Below the pieces are notes generated by a model, which was not told the origin of the DNA, ran no database searches, and saw only the letters and a list, made by a program, of their open reading frames with translations. A DNA stretch of 64,000 nucleotides, taken from Neobacillus sp. DY30. Lineage in GTDB: Bacteria > Bacillota > Bacilli > Bacillales > Cytobacillaceae. A program made the position numbers and the translations under genes. The DNA lies in NCBI RefSeq assembly GCF_030123065.1, contig NZ_CP126093.1:3662001-3726000 (forward strand), written 5' to 3'. Shown piece by piece: positions 1 through 9,011 of this stretch; positions within the stretch are counted from its first letter, which is position 1, and the number at the start of each line of letters is the position of its first letter.

Positions 1-194
1 CCAATAATTAAAGAAGATATGGTAAAGAACCAAAAGAATGAGCTTCCAACAACTCCCCATTCTGAAGGACTTAAATTTAACTCTTTCATTAAGGGAACGG
101 AAACTAAACCGATGATAATTTTATCAACTTGGTTGACCATTCCGGAAGCAACTAGAATTAATAATATAATCCAAGAATATTTTGGTGTTTTCAA
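1..194 (-). CDS. MFS transporter, N-terminal part (cut by window edge)
   Basis: Only the first 64 or so codons lie in the window; the gene runs off the left edge. The start is a TTG at 194 with an AGGGGAG ribosome binding site at 204-210. The residues (KTPKYSWIILL at the start, then NQVDKIIIGLVSVPLMKEL) match almost word for word the N-terminus of the complete MFS carrier at 5010-6311, so the two are close paralogs. In both places the carrier follows a TauD-like dioxygenase gene on the same strand, which points to duplication of a dioxygenase-transporter pair. By family resemblance it should be a 12-segment organic anion carrier of the inner membrane; the substrate is unknown. Confidence 0.85.
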   Translation of the reverse strand, partial: MKTPKYSWIILLILVASGMVNQVDKIIIGLVSVPLMKELNLSPSEWGVVGSSFFWFFTISSLII

Positions 195-348
195 TGTAAA
201 ATTCTCCCCTTCTTTTCTACTAATTAAGGAACATCTTTTCATAAAAATCTGCAAGGCACTCCCATCAACATAAAGCTATTCGTCTTCTTATGAAAATGAT
301 TGTAAAGGTAATTCTTCTATGTTTAAACACCTGTTATTTATTAAAACA

Positions 349-1401
349 TTACTTCATTTTTCTAATTGCGCCAGCTGTTTTTTCACGTACAGGTATACCA
401 CCGCGACCTGCTTTACCTGTTTTTTCATCAATAAACATAGCGAAATCGGGAGCAATTTCTCGCCCATTTGGCATCGTGAGCCACAATCTTAATAAATGAC
501 GTTTGCGTTCGGGTTCTTCATAATCTTCATATAAAGTACGTGAATGAAGAACAGTATAATTATTTACGAATTGCATATCACCAGGTTCCATCATCATATC
601 GATATGCATGTTTTCATCATGAAGGAGAGAATCCATTAAGTTATATGCTTCTATTTCTTCCTTTGACAAAAGGATACCTGTTTTCGCTTGTGCTGATTCG
701 ACATATCCACGATTATATCTGCAGCTTAATTTACCTTTGTAATAGCTAAAGACTGGTGATGAATATACTGGAGATTCTCCTGGGGCTTCTTCACCACGAC
801 GATCCAAGCAGTATGGACGATAAAGAATTTCAAGGTACTCTGGGTACTTCTCCAGAATTTCATTATAAACAGCCATCGAGCTTACAATACTGCTAAATCC
901 CCCGGATTTAGCCTTCCGAAGACTTAATAATCCGACTACGTCAGATCCATCTGGGTGAAAGGGAAGATGTGCATTCGTTTGGTAACCGCGTACATTGGAA
1001 TCATTAATGTTCAAACCTTGGTCAACGACATGCCCTAAAAGATCACCTTTTGCGTTTTGAGTTACCGGGATGCCCAAATGTACTCCGAGACCCCAGTAAA
1101 TAATGCTTGCCTCTTCATCCGTATACCTTTCCATTGGTAATCCACGAATTAACAAAAATCCTTTCCCATTTTCCAACTCGTCAATAAAGTAATCGATTTC
1201 ATTAGAGAGATCAGGGATGGGGAAGTCCTCCTTGTTAAAATCTGGTGCTTTTAAACCCTTTTGTTTCACAAAATATAAAGCGCTTTCAAGAGAAGCAATT
1301 GTTTTCTCAGGCAAATAATAAATCCATGAATCATCTTTAGTTAGATCAATACCTTTCCACGCTGCAGGTCCTTGAATTTTTTCCTTTAAAATGGGCGGCA
1401 C
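349..1401 (-). CDS. TauD/TfdA-family Fe(II)/2-oxoglutarate dioxygenase, paralog 1
   Basis: 350 aa, GTG start at 1401 behind an AAGGAGG site. The 2-His-1-carboxylate iron triad is visible: H149-x-D151 (in FHPDGSDVVGLL) and distal H286 (VLHSRT). Arginines R301/R305 in RHLLRLWL are the likely 2-oxoglutarate carboxylate anchor. Family members are cytoplasmic and hydroxylate or cleave small organic acids, sulfonates, betaines or ethers, releasing succinate and CO2; the substrate here cannot be read. It is a close paralog of the genes at 3860 and 6406. A second MFS carrier gene follows it downstream, a divergent SDR gene lies upstream, and a conserved promoter element lies about 190-240 bp upstream. 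A short inverted repeat (about 235-297) separates it from the carrier gene. Confidence 0.88.
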   Translation of the reverse strand: MPPILKEKIQGPAAWKGIDLTKDDSWIYYLPEKTIASLESALYFVKQKGLKAPDFNKEDFPIPDLSNEIDYFIDELENGKGFLLIRGLPMERYTDEEASIIYWGLGVHLGIPVTQNAKGDLLGHVVDQGLNINDSNVRGYQTNAHLPFHPDGSDVVGLLSLRKAKSGGFSSIVSSMAVYNEILEKYPEYLEILYRPYCLDRRGEEAPGESPVYSSPVFSYYKGKLSCRYNRGYVESAQAKTGILLSKEEIEAYNLMDSLLHDENMHIDMMMEPGDMQFVNNYTVLHSRTLYEDYEEPERKRHLLRLWLTMPNGREIAPDFAMFIDEKTGKAGRGGIPVREKTAGAIRKMK

Positions 1402-1590
1402 CTATATTCCTCCTTCCTTTTCTAATACACTTTTTATCTGTAGTAGACAATGTTCGGGCTGTTTCCTACTAAAAGAGTAACTCCCTCGTTTTTACCATTC
1501 TTCTTGATACAATTAATCCTATTGAACGATGTTCCCCCCTTTATTAATATAGAATCGCTTTAATAGCATTGTGACTGTGATAATAGTCAT

Positions 1591-1640
1591 TACATTAATT
1601 ATATTCATAATTTTCAGTTAAATAAAATTAAAGATTTTAA
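1591..1640 (-). promoter_or_regulatory. Conserved 50-bp AT-rich upstream element, copy 1
   Basis: This 50-base block lies in the 453-bp gap between the divergent dioxygenase (start 1401) and SDR (start 1855) genes. About 43 of its 50 positions match the block at 9083-9132 upstream of the CoA ligase. Read on the gene strand its core is TTAAAATCTTTAATTTTA, containing the inverted repeat TAAAAT-N5-ATTTTA, followed by TTATGAATATAATTAATGTA. Conservation in non-coding DNA at several loci suggests an operator or promoter. The regulator is not identified. The rest of the gap is AT-rich with no further recognisable gene. Confidence 0.6.
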
Positions 1641-1734
1641 CTTACATGTAAATAATACTAATATATATAAATATTACCTCCATTTACAATGGAAAATTTC
1701 AACATCCTATTATATTAGTCCAACTAAAGTACAA

Positions 1735-1770
1735 ATTAAAATCTTTAATTTTATATAAATATTATTTAAA
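1735..1770 (+). promoter_or_regulatory. Conserved upstream element, partial inverted copy before the SDR gene
   Basis: The core TTAAAATCTTTAATTTTA of the element at 1591-1640 recurs here in the opposite orientation, so that it faces the plus-strand SDR gene 85-120 bp downstream. The distal half (the TTTATGAGTAT part of the other copies) is not clearly kept. The two copies in the same gap, one per gene, suggest that the divergent genes respond to the same regulator. Confidence 0.5.
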
Positions 1771-1854
1771 GGTAGAATCAAATAAAGAAAAGAAACAATA
1801 TTCTAAAAAATCACCATCCACTATTACTAGGGAATCAATACAGGAGGTTGAACG

Positions 1855-2628
1855 ATGGACTTAAAGTTATCCGGAAAAAAGGCACTTATTGTTGGGGGAA
1901 GCCGTGGTATTGGTAAAGCTATTGCCCGCCAGTTGGCTCTCGAAGGTGTAGATTGTACGATTTGTTCAAGAAACGAATCCACTCTAAAGATTACTGCAGA
2001 GGAATTGGCAAAAGAAACGAACCGAACTATCTATCCGATTGTGGCAGATACCACTGACCCTAACTCTATCCTAAATCTAGTTGAACAATCCGCAGCAGCA
2101 ATGGGAAGTATTGATATATTAATCAACAGCGGTGCCCGCGTTGGCGGCCAGGAGCCAGAGGATTTTTATAGTATTAAAGATGAACTTATTATGAAAGATT
2201 TTGAAGAAAAGTACATGGGTTATTTTCGCTGTATCCGAGCTGTTGCACCTTATATGATAGAAAATAAATGGGGCCGTATCATAAATATAAGTGGTCTTGC
2301 TGCCAGAATTGGCGGTAATTACTTTAGTTCCGGTCCGCGTAATGCATCTGTTGTCCATATGACGAAATCCGCCTCATTGGAATTAGGAAAGCACGGAATT
2401 AACGTTAATGCTGTTTACCCAGGTATAGTCGATACGGAAACGTTTAGAGATCGAGTCACTAATGAGGAAGCTATACGCCAGGTAGAATCACTAAATTCCC
2501 TCGGCCGCTTGATAACTGCAGAGGAAATTGCTTATGTCGTTACCTTCCTAGCCTCACCTTTGTCAGCATCGATTACTGGTGATGTTATCCCGGTAACTGG
2601 CGGCATTGGAAATACCGTTTATTTCTAA
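1855..2628 (+). CDS. SDR-family oxidoreductase with degenerate active site
   Basis: 257 aa, ATG behind CAGGAGG. A Rossmann fold is clear: glycine motif GGSRGIG at residues 14-20, NSG at 91-93 in place of NAG, the strand-5 serine S146 (INISG) and the PG motif at 189-190. The catalytic YxxxK is not present: where classical members read Y-S-A-S-K this protein reads S159-G-P-R-N163 just before ASVVHMTKS. Y156 is the only nearby tyrosine and has no lysine four residues on. It may therefore bind NAD(P)H without classical dehydrogenase chemistry, or use other residues. It stands divergent to dioxygenase 1 under a shared promoter element and convergent with the esterase gene, and is probably part of the same pathway. 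Confidence 0.85.
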   Translation: MDLKLSGKKALIVGGSRGIGKAIARQLALEGVDCTICSRNESTLKITAEELAKETNRTIYPIVADTTDPNSILNLVEQSAAAMGSIDILINSGARVGGQEPEDFYSIKDELIMKDFEEKYMGYFRCIRAVAPYMIENKWGRIINISGLAARIGGNYFSSGPRNASVVHMTKSASLELGKHGINVNAVYPGIVDTETFRDRVTNEEAIRQVESLNSLGRLITAEEIAYVVTFLASPLSASITGDVIPVTGGIGNTVYF

Positions 2629-2696
2629 AATACTTGGTTGTTACTATTATCTGTTTCATAGATTTCCAATTAATAGTCTATAAAACAGATAAATAT

Positions 2697-2730
2697 AAAA
2701 CGAGCCTCATTAACTTGTGAGGCTCGTTTT
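2697..2730. terminator. Bidirectional terminator between the SDR and esterase genes
   Basis: Perfect hairpin AAAACGAGCCTCA ... TGAGGCTCGTTTT with a short loop, flanked by A and T runs on either side. It lies between the stop of the SDR gene and the stop of the convergent esterase gene and can serve both. A second stem (ATCTGTTT ... AAACAGAT, about 2650-2690) precedes it. Confidence 0.85.
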
Positions 2731-2732
2731 AT

Positions 2733-3677
2733 TTAGATTTTTATCGAATATTTTGCTGTAAGTAAGAATTTGTTAATCTTAGAAACAGTTGCTTCAATGT
2801 TGTTAGAGAAAATAGCCATGTGTGCAAAAAAGCCGTGTACCATACCGGGTTCACATGCATATTCAACCTGCACACCAAATTTTTTCAGACGATCAGCAAA
2901 AGCCCTACCTTCATCCCGAAGCACATCATTTTCCGCTGTGATAACTAATGCTGGCGGGAGACCACTTAAATCTTCAGCGACCAAGGGTGAAGCGTACTCA
3001 TTACACTTGTCCTCTTCATTCCTTAAATAATGATCACGGAACCAAATCAGCTGTTCGCGATCCAGACCAAATCCTTTCTCAAATGTTTGATGGGATTCCG
3101 TATTGCACTCAAGGTTTGTCGGAGGATAAAGTAAGACCTGAGCAGTGATGTCGGGACCTTTTCTATCTCTCGCCATCATCGTAACTACTGTTGCTAGATT
3201 TCCACCTACGCTATCCCCTCCTACTGCCAATCTTGAAACATCTCCGTTAAAGGAAGTCCCTTTTTCATACACCCATTCCAAAGCCGAATATGCGTCTTCG
3301 ACAGCAGTCGGAAACTTATACTCTGGTGCAAGACGATAGTTTACGGATACAACAATACTATCCGTTCTATTAGCGATCATTCGACAGCTTGCATCCGTTG
3401 ATTCAATGTCTCCGAGAACCCATCCCCCACCATGGTAGTATATAAATAGAGGAAAGGGACCTTGTCCATCTGGTATGTAAACCCGACATTTTATTTTTTC
3501 ATTCTGGCTTACTGGAAGCATCAAATCCTCTACCTTTGAAAGCGGTTCTAATTTTACAGCAGGGCGAGGTGCCTTTGCTAGCATATCTCTAACTGTCTGA
3601 GGATCCATTTTATGAATAGGCGGCATCTGATTAAATGCTTGTAAATATTTTTCTGCTCTCGGATCTAAATTTATCAA
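2733..3677 (-). CDS. Alpha/beta hydrolase of the hormone-sensitive-lipase (HSL) family, probable carboxylesterase
   Basis: 314 aa, cytoplasmic, no signal peptide. Oxyanion-hole motif HGGG at 82-85, nucleophile S156 in GDSVGG, acid D251 and base H281 (MVHGFF) form the expected triad of the HSL/bacterial esterase group IV. The TTG start at 3677 is chosen because the reading MINLDPRAEKYL fits the usual LDP... beginning of the family; the ribosome site (GAGG, about 11 bases upstream) is only fair. Family members hydrolyse short acyl esters or lactones. The gene follows the second dioxygenase gene on the same strand, with a hairpin between them, and probably belongs to the same catabolic set. Confidence 0.85.
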   Translation of the reverse strand: MINLDPRAEKYLQAFNQMPPIHKMDPQTVRDMLAKAPRPAVKLEPLSKVEDLMLPVSQNEKIKCRVYIPDGQGPFPLFIYYHGGGWVLGDIESTDASCRMIANRTDSIVVSVNYRLAPEYKFPTAVEDAYSALEWVYEKGTSFNGDVSRLAVGGDSVGGNLATVVTMMARDRKGPDITAQVLLYPPTNLECNTESHQTFEKGFGLDREQLIWFRDHYLRNEEDKCNEYASPLVAEDLSGLPPALVITAENDVLRDEGRAFADRLKKFGVQVEYACEPGMVHGFFAHMAIFSNNIEATVSKINKFLLTAKYSIKI

Positions 3678-3769
3678 GGAGAATCAACCTCACTTCAATT
3701 AATTTTAAAATTAACTCGGCTATATCCTAACCTTTTATTCTGGCCATAAGGCATTTTAAAAATCATAAA

Positions 3770-3812
3770 ATGGTGATTTTATCCACCATATTTCGTTGAA
3801 TAAAATCACCAT
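3770..3812 (-). terminator. Hairpin between dioxygenase 2 and the esterase gene
   Basis: ATGGTGATTTTAT and ATAAAATCACCAT form a 13-bp perfect stem around a 17-base loop in the 182-bp gap. The minus-strand downstream side is only moderately T-rich, so it may be a terminator, an attenuator or an operator. Confidence 0.5.
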
Positions 3813-3859
3813 CTCACTTGATATTAGAAATAATGGTGTTTTTTACGCCCACCAGCTTT

Positions 3860-4858
3860 TTATCTTTTTACAGGTACCCCGCCGATATAAAACTCGAAAT
3901 CTGGGGCAATTTTACGACCATTTGGCATCATGAGCCATAATCTTAATAGATGGCGTTTCTTGTCGTCTTCTTCGTAATCTTCAAAATGAGTCCGTGAATG
4001 AAAAACGGTATAATTATTAACGAATTGCATATCACCAGGTTCCATCATCATATCAATATGGAAGTTTTTATCATGAGTGAGGGAATCGATAAAATCAAAT
4101 ACTTCGATTTCCTCTTCCGACAAAGGGATACCTGTTTTCGTTTGTGCTGATTGGACATATTGGCGAATATATCTGCAGCTTAATTTACCATCGTAATAGC
4201 TAAAGATAGGTGTATGAACAACTGGAGATTGACCTGGTGATTCTTCCCCGCGAAGATCATGGGCAAATGGACGATAGAGAATTTCAAGGTATTCTGGGTG
4301 TTTCTCCAGAATTTCATTATAAATAGACATCGCACTTGCGATACTGCTTAAACCGCCAGATTTCGCCTTGCGAAGACATAGTAATCCCACCACATCAGCT
4401 AAATCTGTGTGATAATCAAGATGTACATTCGTTTGGTAACCACGTACTTTTGTATTATCATTAAAGTCTTTACCTACGTTTTTGATATGCCCTAAGAGTT
4501 CCCCATTTTTACTTTGGATTATCGGTAGTCCCAAATGAAGTCCGAGACCCCAGTAAATAATGCTTGCTTCTTCGTCAGTAAACTGATCCATTGGTAATCC
4601 ACGAATCAATAGAAACCCTCTTCCATTCTCCAGTTCGTCAACAAAGTAAGTAATTTCGTCAGCGAGTTCAGGAATCTGGAAATCCTCCTTTTTAAAATCA
4701 GGTGCTTTTAATCCCTTTTGTTGAACATGTAATACAGCCTTCTCCAGCGCAGTAATCGTTTTCTCGGACAAATAATAAATCCATGATTCATCTTTAGCCA
4801 GTTCAATTCCTTTCCACGCTGAACGGCCTTGAATTTTTTCCTTTAAGATGCCTGCCAT
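3860..4858 (-). CDS. TauD/TfdA-family Fe(II)/2-oxoglutarate dioxygenase, paralog 2
   Basis: 332 aa, ATG at 4858 behind AAGGAGG. It keeps the iron ligands (H-T-D in DYHTDLADVVGLL and the later VFHSRT histidine) and the RHLLRLWLMMPNGR segment. It is 18-19 residues shorter than its paralogs at 349 and 6406 because the C-terminal tail is missing. It also differs near the active site: LDYHTDLADV replaces LPFHxDGSDV, which suggests an altered substrate pocket rather than redundancy. It lies 151 bp downstream of the MFS carrier gene on the same strand and could be co-transcribed with it. The conserved promoter element of the other copies was not found upstream. Confidence 0.87.
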   Translation of the reverse strand: MAGILKEKIQGRSAWKGIELAKDESWIYYLSEKTITALEKAVLHVQQKGLKAPDFKKEDFQIPELADEITYFVDELENGRGFLLIRGLPMDQFTDEEASIIYWGLGLHLGLPIIQSKNGELLGHIKNVGKDFNDNTKVRGYQTNVHLDYHTDLADVVGLLCLRKAKSGGLSSIASAMSIYNEILEKHPEYLEILYRPFAHDLRGEESPGQSPVVHTPIFSYYDGKLSCRYIRQYVQSAQTKTGIPLSEEEIEVFDFIDSLTHDKNFHIDMMMEPGDMQFVNNYTVFHSRTHFEDYEEDDKKRHLLRLWLMMPNGRKIAPDFEFYIGGVPVKR

Positions 4859-5009
4859 AAATATGCCTCCTTAGGTAATTGGGTTGTTTCACTATAATTT
4901 GACTGACTATTGCGAATTTATTATTTAACTTATCTTTTAATTTTTAATTAAATGAACATATTATTTATAATTAAGTTTTATTAATATTAACTTCTAAGAA
5001 TCTAACAAA

Positions 5010-6311
5010 CTACCTGTTTAAAATACTCACTTGCTCCTTTGCCTCAATCACTTTGTGGCTTTCCTTTGCGGGACGTACACCGATCCAAAATAATAGTCCG
5101 ATAATCAGCATCCCTATTGAAGAGGCTTGAAACGCATAACCATAACCTAATGCCTCAGTCCCTGCATTTTGGATAAGATATCCAAAGACGAGGGGAGCAA
5201 TAATACTTGTTGTACTTGCAAGAGCAATGAACGTCCCTTGTGCCTTTCCAATGTTTTGAGGAGAAAAAAACTCCATCAATATAGCGGGCGCGAGTGAAAG
5301 AATGACATACGCAAAACCAGGTGCAAGGGTAAAGTATATTATGGACATAGGCGTTGAATTCACAGTATTTGCTAGATATATACATATAGCAGATAACATC
5401 ATCATGAAACCAGCAAGATTAATTCGTGCTTTACGAATATCTCCTGTTTTACGATAAAGACGATCTGATAGTAAAGCAAACCCAAATTGGCAAAAAGCTG
5501 CAAAAAGAAATGGTAAAGACACGGCTAGTTTTAATGTTTGACCATTAAACTGTTGAATTTTGGCAAAGTAGGCTGGAAACCATACTGCTTGAACGGACAA
5601 TAACCAATAGGCACACCCACCGCACAAAACGGTCAAAATAAAGTTTTTAGATAAAAGATGTGGGTAAAACTGGCGCCATGAAACCTTAGTGAGGCTAGAC
5701 GACTGTTGCTCCTTTTGATGAATGTCAGGCAGCCCGATTTCTTTTGGACTCTCTTTACCGAAAATCAGCCATAAAACTAATACAATCAGCCCAAGAATAC
5801 CCATGGCTAAAAATGCAGATCTCCATCCATATTGTTCAATCAAGGAAATTAATAATGGCGAAGCAATCGCTGAACCCCCTGTCGTTCCTAAGAGAACAGC
5901 ACCAAAGCCTATTCCATGTCTATGTTTCGGGAACCATTTTCCTATGATTGCCGTAGATAGAGCGGGAGCTGGACCTTCACCTGCTCCCAAAAGCATTCTT
6001 GTTAACACTAGCAAAGACAAACTGGAAACAAAAGGGGTTGCAAATTGAACAATCAACCAGATTAAGGATATCCACGATAACATTTTTTTCGTGTTTTTAG
6101 AATCGGCCATGCCTCCAAGAATGATTGAGGAGAAGGTAAAGAACCAAAAGAATGAACTTCCTACAACTCCCCATTGCGAAGGGCTTAAATGTAACTCTTT
6201 CATTAATGGAACGGAAACCAAACCAATGATAATTTTATCTACTTGGTTGATCATACCGGAGAGAACAAGAAATAATAAAATAATCCAAGAATACTTTGGA
6301 GTGCTTGACAT
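5010..6311 (-). CDS. MFS transporter, anion:cation symporter type
   Basis: 433 aa from the ATG at 6311, which has an AGTGAGG site 8 or so bases upstream. An upstream in-frame start at 6389 would add 26 residues without an obvious ribosome site and with no counterpart in the paralog at the left edge, so it is not preferred. The protein has about 12 hydrophobic segments and the family signature RMLLGAGEGPAPALSTAI after segment 4, typical of the ACS subfamily (hexuronate, phthalate or similar organic anions with H+ or Na+). The gene is sandwiched between dioxygenase 3 and dioxygenase 2, so it most likely imports the substrate of this pathway. The real substrate is not known. Confidence 0.85.
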   Translation of the reverse strand: MSSTPKYSWIILLFLVLSGMINQVDKIIIGLVSVPLMKELHLSPSQWGVVGSSFFWFFTFSSIILGGMADSKNTKKMLSWISLIWLIVQFATPFVSSLSLLVLTRMLLGAGEGPAPALSTAIIGKWFPKHRHGIGFGAVLLGTTGGSAIASPLLISLIEQYGWRSAFLAMGILGLIVLVLWLIFGKESPKEIGLPDIHQKEQQSSSLTKVSWRQFYPHLLSKNFILTVLCGGCAYWLLSVQAVWFPAYFAKIQQFNGQTLKLAVSLPFLFAAFCQFGFALLSDRLYRKTGDIRKARINLAGFMMMLSAICIYLANTVNSTPMSIIYFTLAPGFAYVILSLAPAILMEFFSPQNIGKAQGTFIALASTTSIIAPLVFGYLIQNAGTEALGYGYAFQASSIGMLIIGLLFWIGVRPAKESHKVIEAKEQVSILNR

Positions 6312-6339
6312 ATATATATCCTCACTTTTTCCTATATAA

Positions 6340-6374
6340 GGAACACCTTTTCCTGAAATGAGAAAAGGTGTTCC
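6340..6374 (-). other. Intergenic hairpin between dioxygenase 3 and the MFS gene
   Basis: GGAACACCTTTTC and GAAAAGGTGTTCC form a 13-bp perfect stem with a 9-base loop between the dioxygenase stop and the carrier's ribosome site. There is no strong T run, so it probably acts as a processing or attenuation element rather than a full terminator. The corresponding gap at the left edge (about 235-297) keeps a weaker version (TTTTCATAA / TTATGAAAA), consistent with duplication of the gene pair. Confidence 0.6.
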
Positions 6375-6405
6375 CACTAGTTTTAACAAAGCTGCAGATG
6401 CAAAA

Positions 6406-7461
6406 TTACTTTAAGGTTTCAACAATGCCGCCAGCTGTTTTATTACGAGGAGGCACACCGCCGCGACCCGGTTTTCCCGTATTCTCATCAATAAACATCG
6501 CGAAATCCGGGGAAATTTCCCGGCCATTTGGCATCGTGAGCCACAACCTTAATAAATGACGTTTTCGATCCAGTTCTTCATAGTCTTCATATTGAGTGCG
6601 TGAGTGAAGAACCGTATAATTATTGACGAATTGCATATCACCTGGCTCCAACATCATATTAAAATGCAAATTTTCATCATGAAGGAGGGAATCCAGTAAG
6701 TCTAATGCTTCAATTTCAACTTTAGACAGCTGGATACCTGTTTTCGCTTGTGCTGATTCGATAAATAAACGGACATATCGGCAGCTTAGTTTTCCATCAT
6801 AATAACTAAAGATTGGTGATGTAAATACTGGAGATTCTCCTGGAGCTTCCTCTCCACGACGATCAAAGTTAAATGGTCGACAGAGAATTCCTAGATATTC
6901 GGGGTTCTTCTCCAGAATTTCATTATAAACAGCCATCGAGCTGATGATACTGCTGTGTCCACCGGATTTTCCTTTTCGCAGGCTTAACAATCCAACAACG
7001 TCAGATCCATCAGCATGAAAAGGAAGATGCAGTTTTGTTTGGTAACCGCGTACATTTGAATTTTCCAAGCTAAGACCTTGATCTCTAACATGCCCTAAAA
7101 GGTCACCATTAGCGTTTTGCGATACCGGAGTTCCCATATGAAGGCCGAGACCCCAGTAAATGATGCTGGCTTCTTCATCTGTATACCTTTCAATTGGTAA
7201 TCCGCGAATTAATAGGAACCCTCTCCCATTCTCTAGCTCTTCAACAAAGTAATCAATTTCATCTAAAAGATCTGAAATCGGGAAGTCCTCCTTGTTAAAT
7301 TCAGGAGCTTTTAAACCCTTTTGTTTAACATGTGCTAAAGCGTTCTCAAGCGAAGCAATCGTTTTTTCGGACAAATAATAAACCCAAGATTCATCTTTAG
7401 CCAAGTCAGTGCCTTTCCAAGCTACTGGCCCTTTAACTTTTTCCTTTAAAATGGTTGACAT
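6406..7461 (-). CDS. TauD/TfdA-family Fe(II)/2-oxoglutarate dioxygenase, paralog 3
   Basis: 351 aa, ATG at 7461 behind AAAGGGGG. The metal site is complete (H-A-D in LPFHADGSDVVGLL, later VLHSRT), as is the arginine segment RHLLRLWLTMPNGRE. It is closer to paralog 1 than to paralog 2, sharing the C-terminal tail with TGKxGRGGxP. The gene starts 32 bp after the stop of the CoA ligase gene and is followed by the MFS gene, so ligase, dioxygenase and carrier form one operon. That order suggests that CoA activation and oxygenation act on the same imported compound or its product. Confidence 0.88.
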   Translation of the reverse strand: MSTILKEKVKGPVAWKGTDLAKDESWVYYLSEKTIASLENALAHVKQKGLKAPEFNKEDFPISDLLDEIDYFVEELENGRGFLLIRGLPIERYTDEEASIIYWGLGLHMGTPVSQNANGDLLGHVRDQGLSLENSNVRGYQTKLHLPFHADGSDVVGLLSLRKGKSGGHSSIISSMAVYNEILEKNPEYLGILCRPFNFDRRGEEAPGESPVFTSPIFSYYDGKLSCRYVRLFIESAQAKTGIQLSKVEIEALDLLDSLLHDENLHFNMMLEPGDMQFVNNYTVLHSRTQYEDYEELDRKRHLLRLWLTMPNGREISPDFAMFIDENTGKPGRGGVPPRNKTAGGIVETLK

Positions 7462-7493
7462 AAGTAATCCCCCTTTAATAATTTGGTATTTTC

Positions 7494-9011
7494 TTACTTT
7501 ATTTCAGTCAATTCTCTTAACTCTCTTCGCAATATCTTCCCTGTTGAGTTCTTTGGCAGCTCTTTAAAAAATTCTACTTGTTTAGGAAGCTTGTACTTCA
7601 CCAGCTTATCCTTACAGAATTCAATCATGTCATTCATGGAGAATTGCTCATCCTTGACTACGACGTAAGCTTTTACGCTTTCTCCGTATTCTCCATCAGG
7701 AACTCCAACTACGGCCGCCTCGACAACTGCAGGATGCTGATACAGGACTTCCTCCACTTCACGGGGATATACATTGTACCCCCCCACAATAATCATGTCC
7801 TTCTTGCGGTCAACAATGTAGATGTATCCTTCTTCATCCATTTTTGCGAGATCACCTGTGTAAAACCACCCGTCTTTAAAAGCTGCTGAAGTAGCTTCCG
7901 GCATCCCTAAATATCCCTTCATAACATTTGGTCCTTGAACAACTAATTCTCCGACTTCACCTCTCGGCAATTCTTTACCGAACTCATCTACCACTTTGCT
8001 TTGGACAGCTGGAATATTCAGGCCGATAGAACCTGGTTTGCGAGTTCCTTTTAATGGATTAATTGCGACGAGAGGAGCTGTTTCCGAAAGTCCATATCCT
8101 TCTAAGATAGAAACATTAAACTTGTTTTCAAAATTATGCAGCAGCTCGACCGGAATCGAGGCACCTCCAGAGATACACATGCGAATAGATTGGAAATCCT
8201 CCGCAGTTGCTTCAGGTAATTGATTGATAAAACTGTACATCGTAGGTACTCCTGCAAACACAGTTGCCTTTCTTTCTCGAATGGTGCTGACCACTTCGAC
8301 AGGGCTGAAATTAGGCTGGATCAGGACTGTTGCCCCGCAAGCAATTGGTGCATTCAAACAAACTGTCATACAGAAAACATGAAACATTGGCAGGACAGCA
8401 ACTACACGGTCATTTTCATTGAGTTCAAGTAATTTTGAAATAGAGTCTGCATTCGATGCTAAGTTCCGATGTGATAACATCGCACCTTTTGGTTTCCCGG
8501 TAGTACCTGATGTATACAGAATGACTGCAAGGTCTTCTTGATCAATGTAAGGGCTTCCACAAATATTCAGGCCTGTCTCCATGAGATGCTCCCATGCCCA
8601 TTCCTGATTCTCAGCTTCTGTATAAATGACCAACTTTAGATTTTTCAATTGTTTCTTTACTTCTGATAACTTCGGCTCTACAGAGACGTGAGCAATGACC
8701 GCTTTGGCTTGACTATTATCTAATATGTAGCTGATTTCCCCTTGGGTAAACAAAGGATTGATCGGTACAACAAATGCACCTAGTCGTAAAATGCCGTAGT
8801 AGGCAATGAGAAATTCAGGGCTATTTCCTAATAAAAGAGCCACTCCATCTCCCTTCCCTATTCCTTGTGCAGACAAACCAGCAGCCAATTGATCCACCTG
8901 CTGATCTAGTTCCTTATAAGTAACACTCTTATCTCGATAGATATAAGCGATACTATCAGGGAAATTCCTTGCGCTTTTTTTTAGATTTTCGTATAAATTA
9001 TTACTTATCAA
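7494..9011 (-). CDS. Acyl-CoA synthetase (AMP-forming), long-chain type
   Basis: 505 aa from a TTG at 9011 preceded by AGGAGAAGGGGTGG; the ATG at 9035 overlaps this ribosome site and is therefore unlikely. ANL-superfamily motifs are in order: P-loop YTSGTTGKPKG (about residues 166-176), GYGLSETAP, YTGDLAKMDEEGY, the hinge DRKKDMIIVGGYNVYP, and the catalytic lysine in NSTGKILRREL about 13 residues from the end. It activates a carboxylate to the acyl-AMP and then the CoA thioester in the cytoplasm. It resembles FadD/LcfB-type ligases, but acyl specificity cannot be inferred. It is the first gene of the ligase-dioxygenase-carrier operon and has the conserved AT-rich element 72-121 bp upstream. 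Confidence 0.88.
   Translation of the reverse strand: MISNNLYENLKKSARNFPDSIAYIYRDKSVTYKELDQQVDQLAAGLSAQGIGKGDGVALLLGNSPEFLIAYYGILRLGAFVVPINPLFTQGEISYILDNSQAKAVIAHVSVEPKLSEVKKQLKNLKLVIYTEAENQEWAWEHLMETGLNICGSPYIDQEDLAVILYTSGTTGKPKGAMLSHRNLASNADSISKLLELNENDRVVAVLPMFHVFCMTVCLNAPIACGATVLIQPNFSPVEVVSTIRERKATVFAGVPTMYSFINQLPEATAEDFQSIRMCISGGASIPVELLHNFENKFNVSILEGYGLSETAPLVAINPLKGTRKPGSIGLNIPAVQSKVVDEFGKELPRGEVGELVVQGPNVMKGYLGMPEATSAAFKDGWFYTGDLAKMDEEGYIYIVDRKKDMIIVGGYNVYPREVEEVLYQHPAVVEAAVVGVPDGEYGESVKAYVVVKDEQFSMNDMIEFCKDKLVKYKLPKQVEFFKELPKNSTGKILRRELRELTEIK

Noticed and set aside
4900..4990. Possible further copy of the AT-rich promoter element before dioxygenase 2
   Set aside because: The region is AT-rich and shares short words, but the core TTAAAATCTTTAATTTTA could not be aligned without many mismatches.
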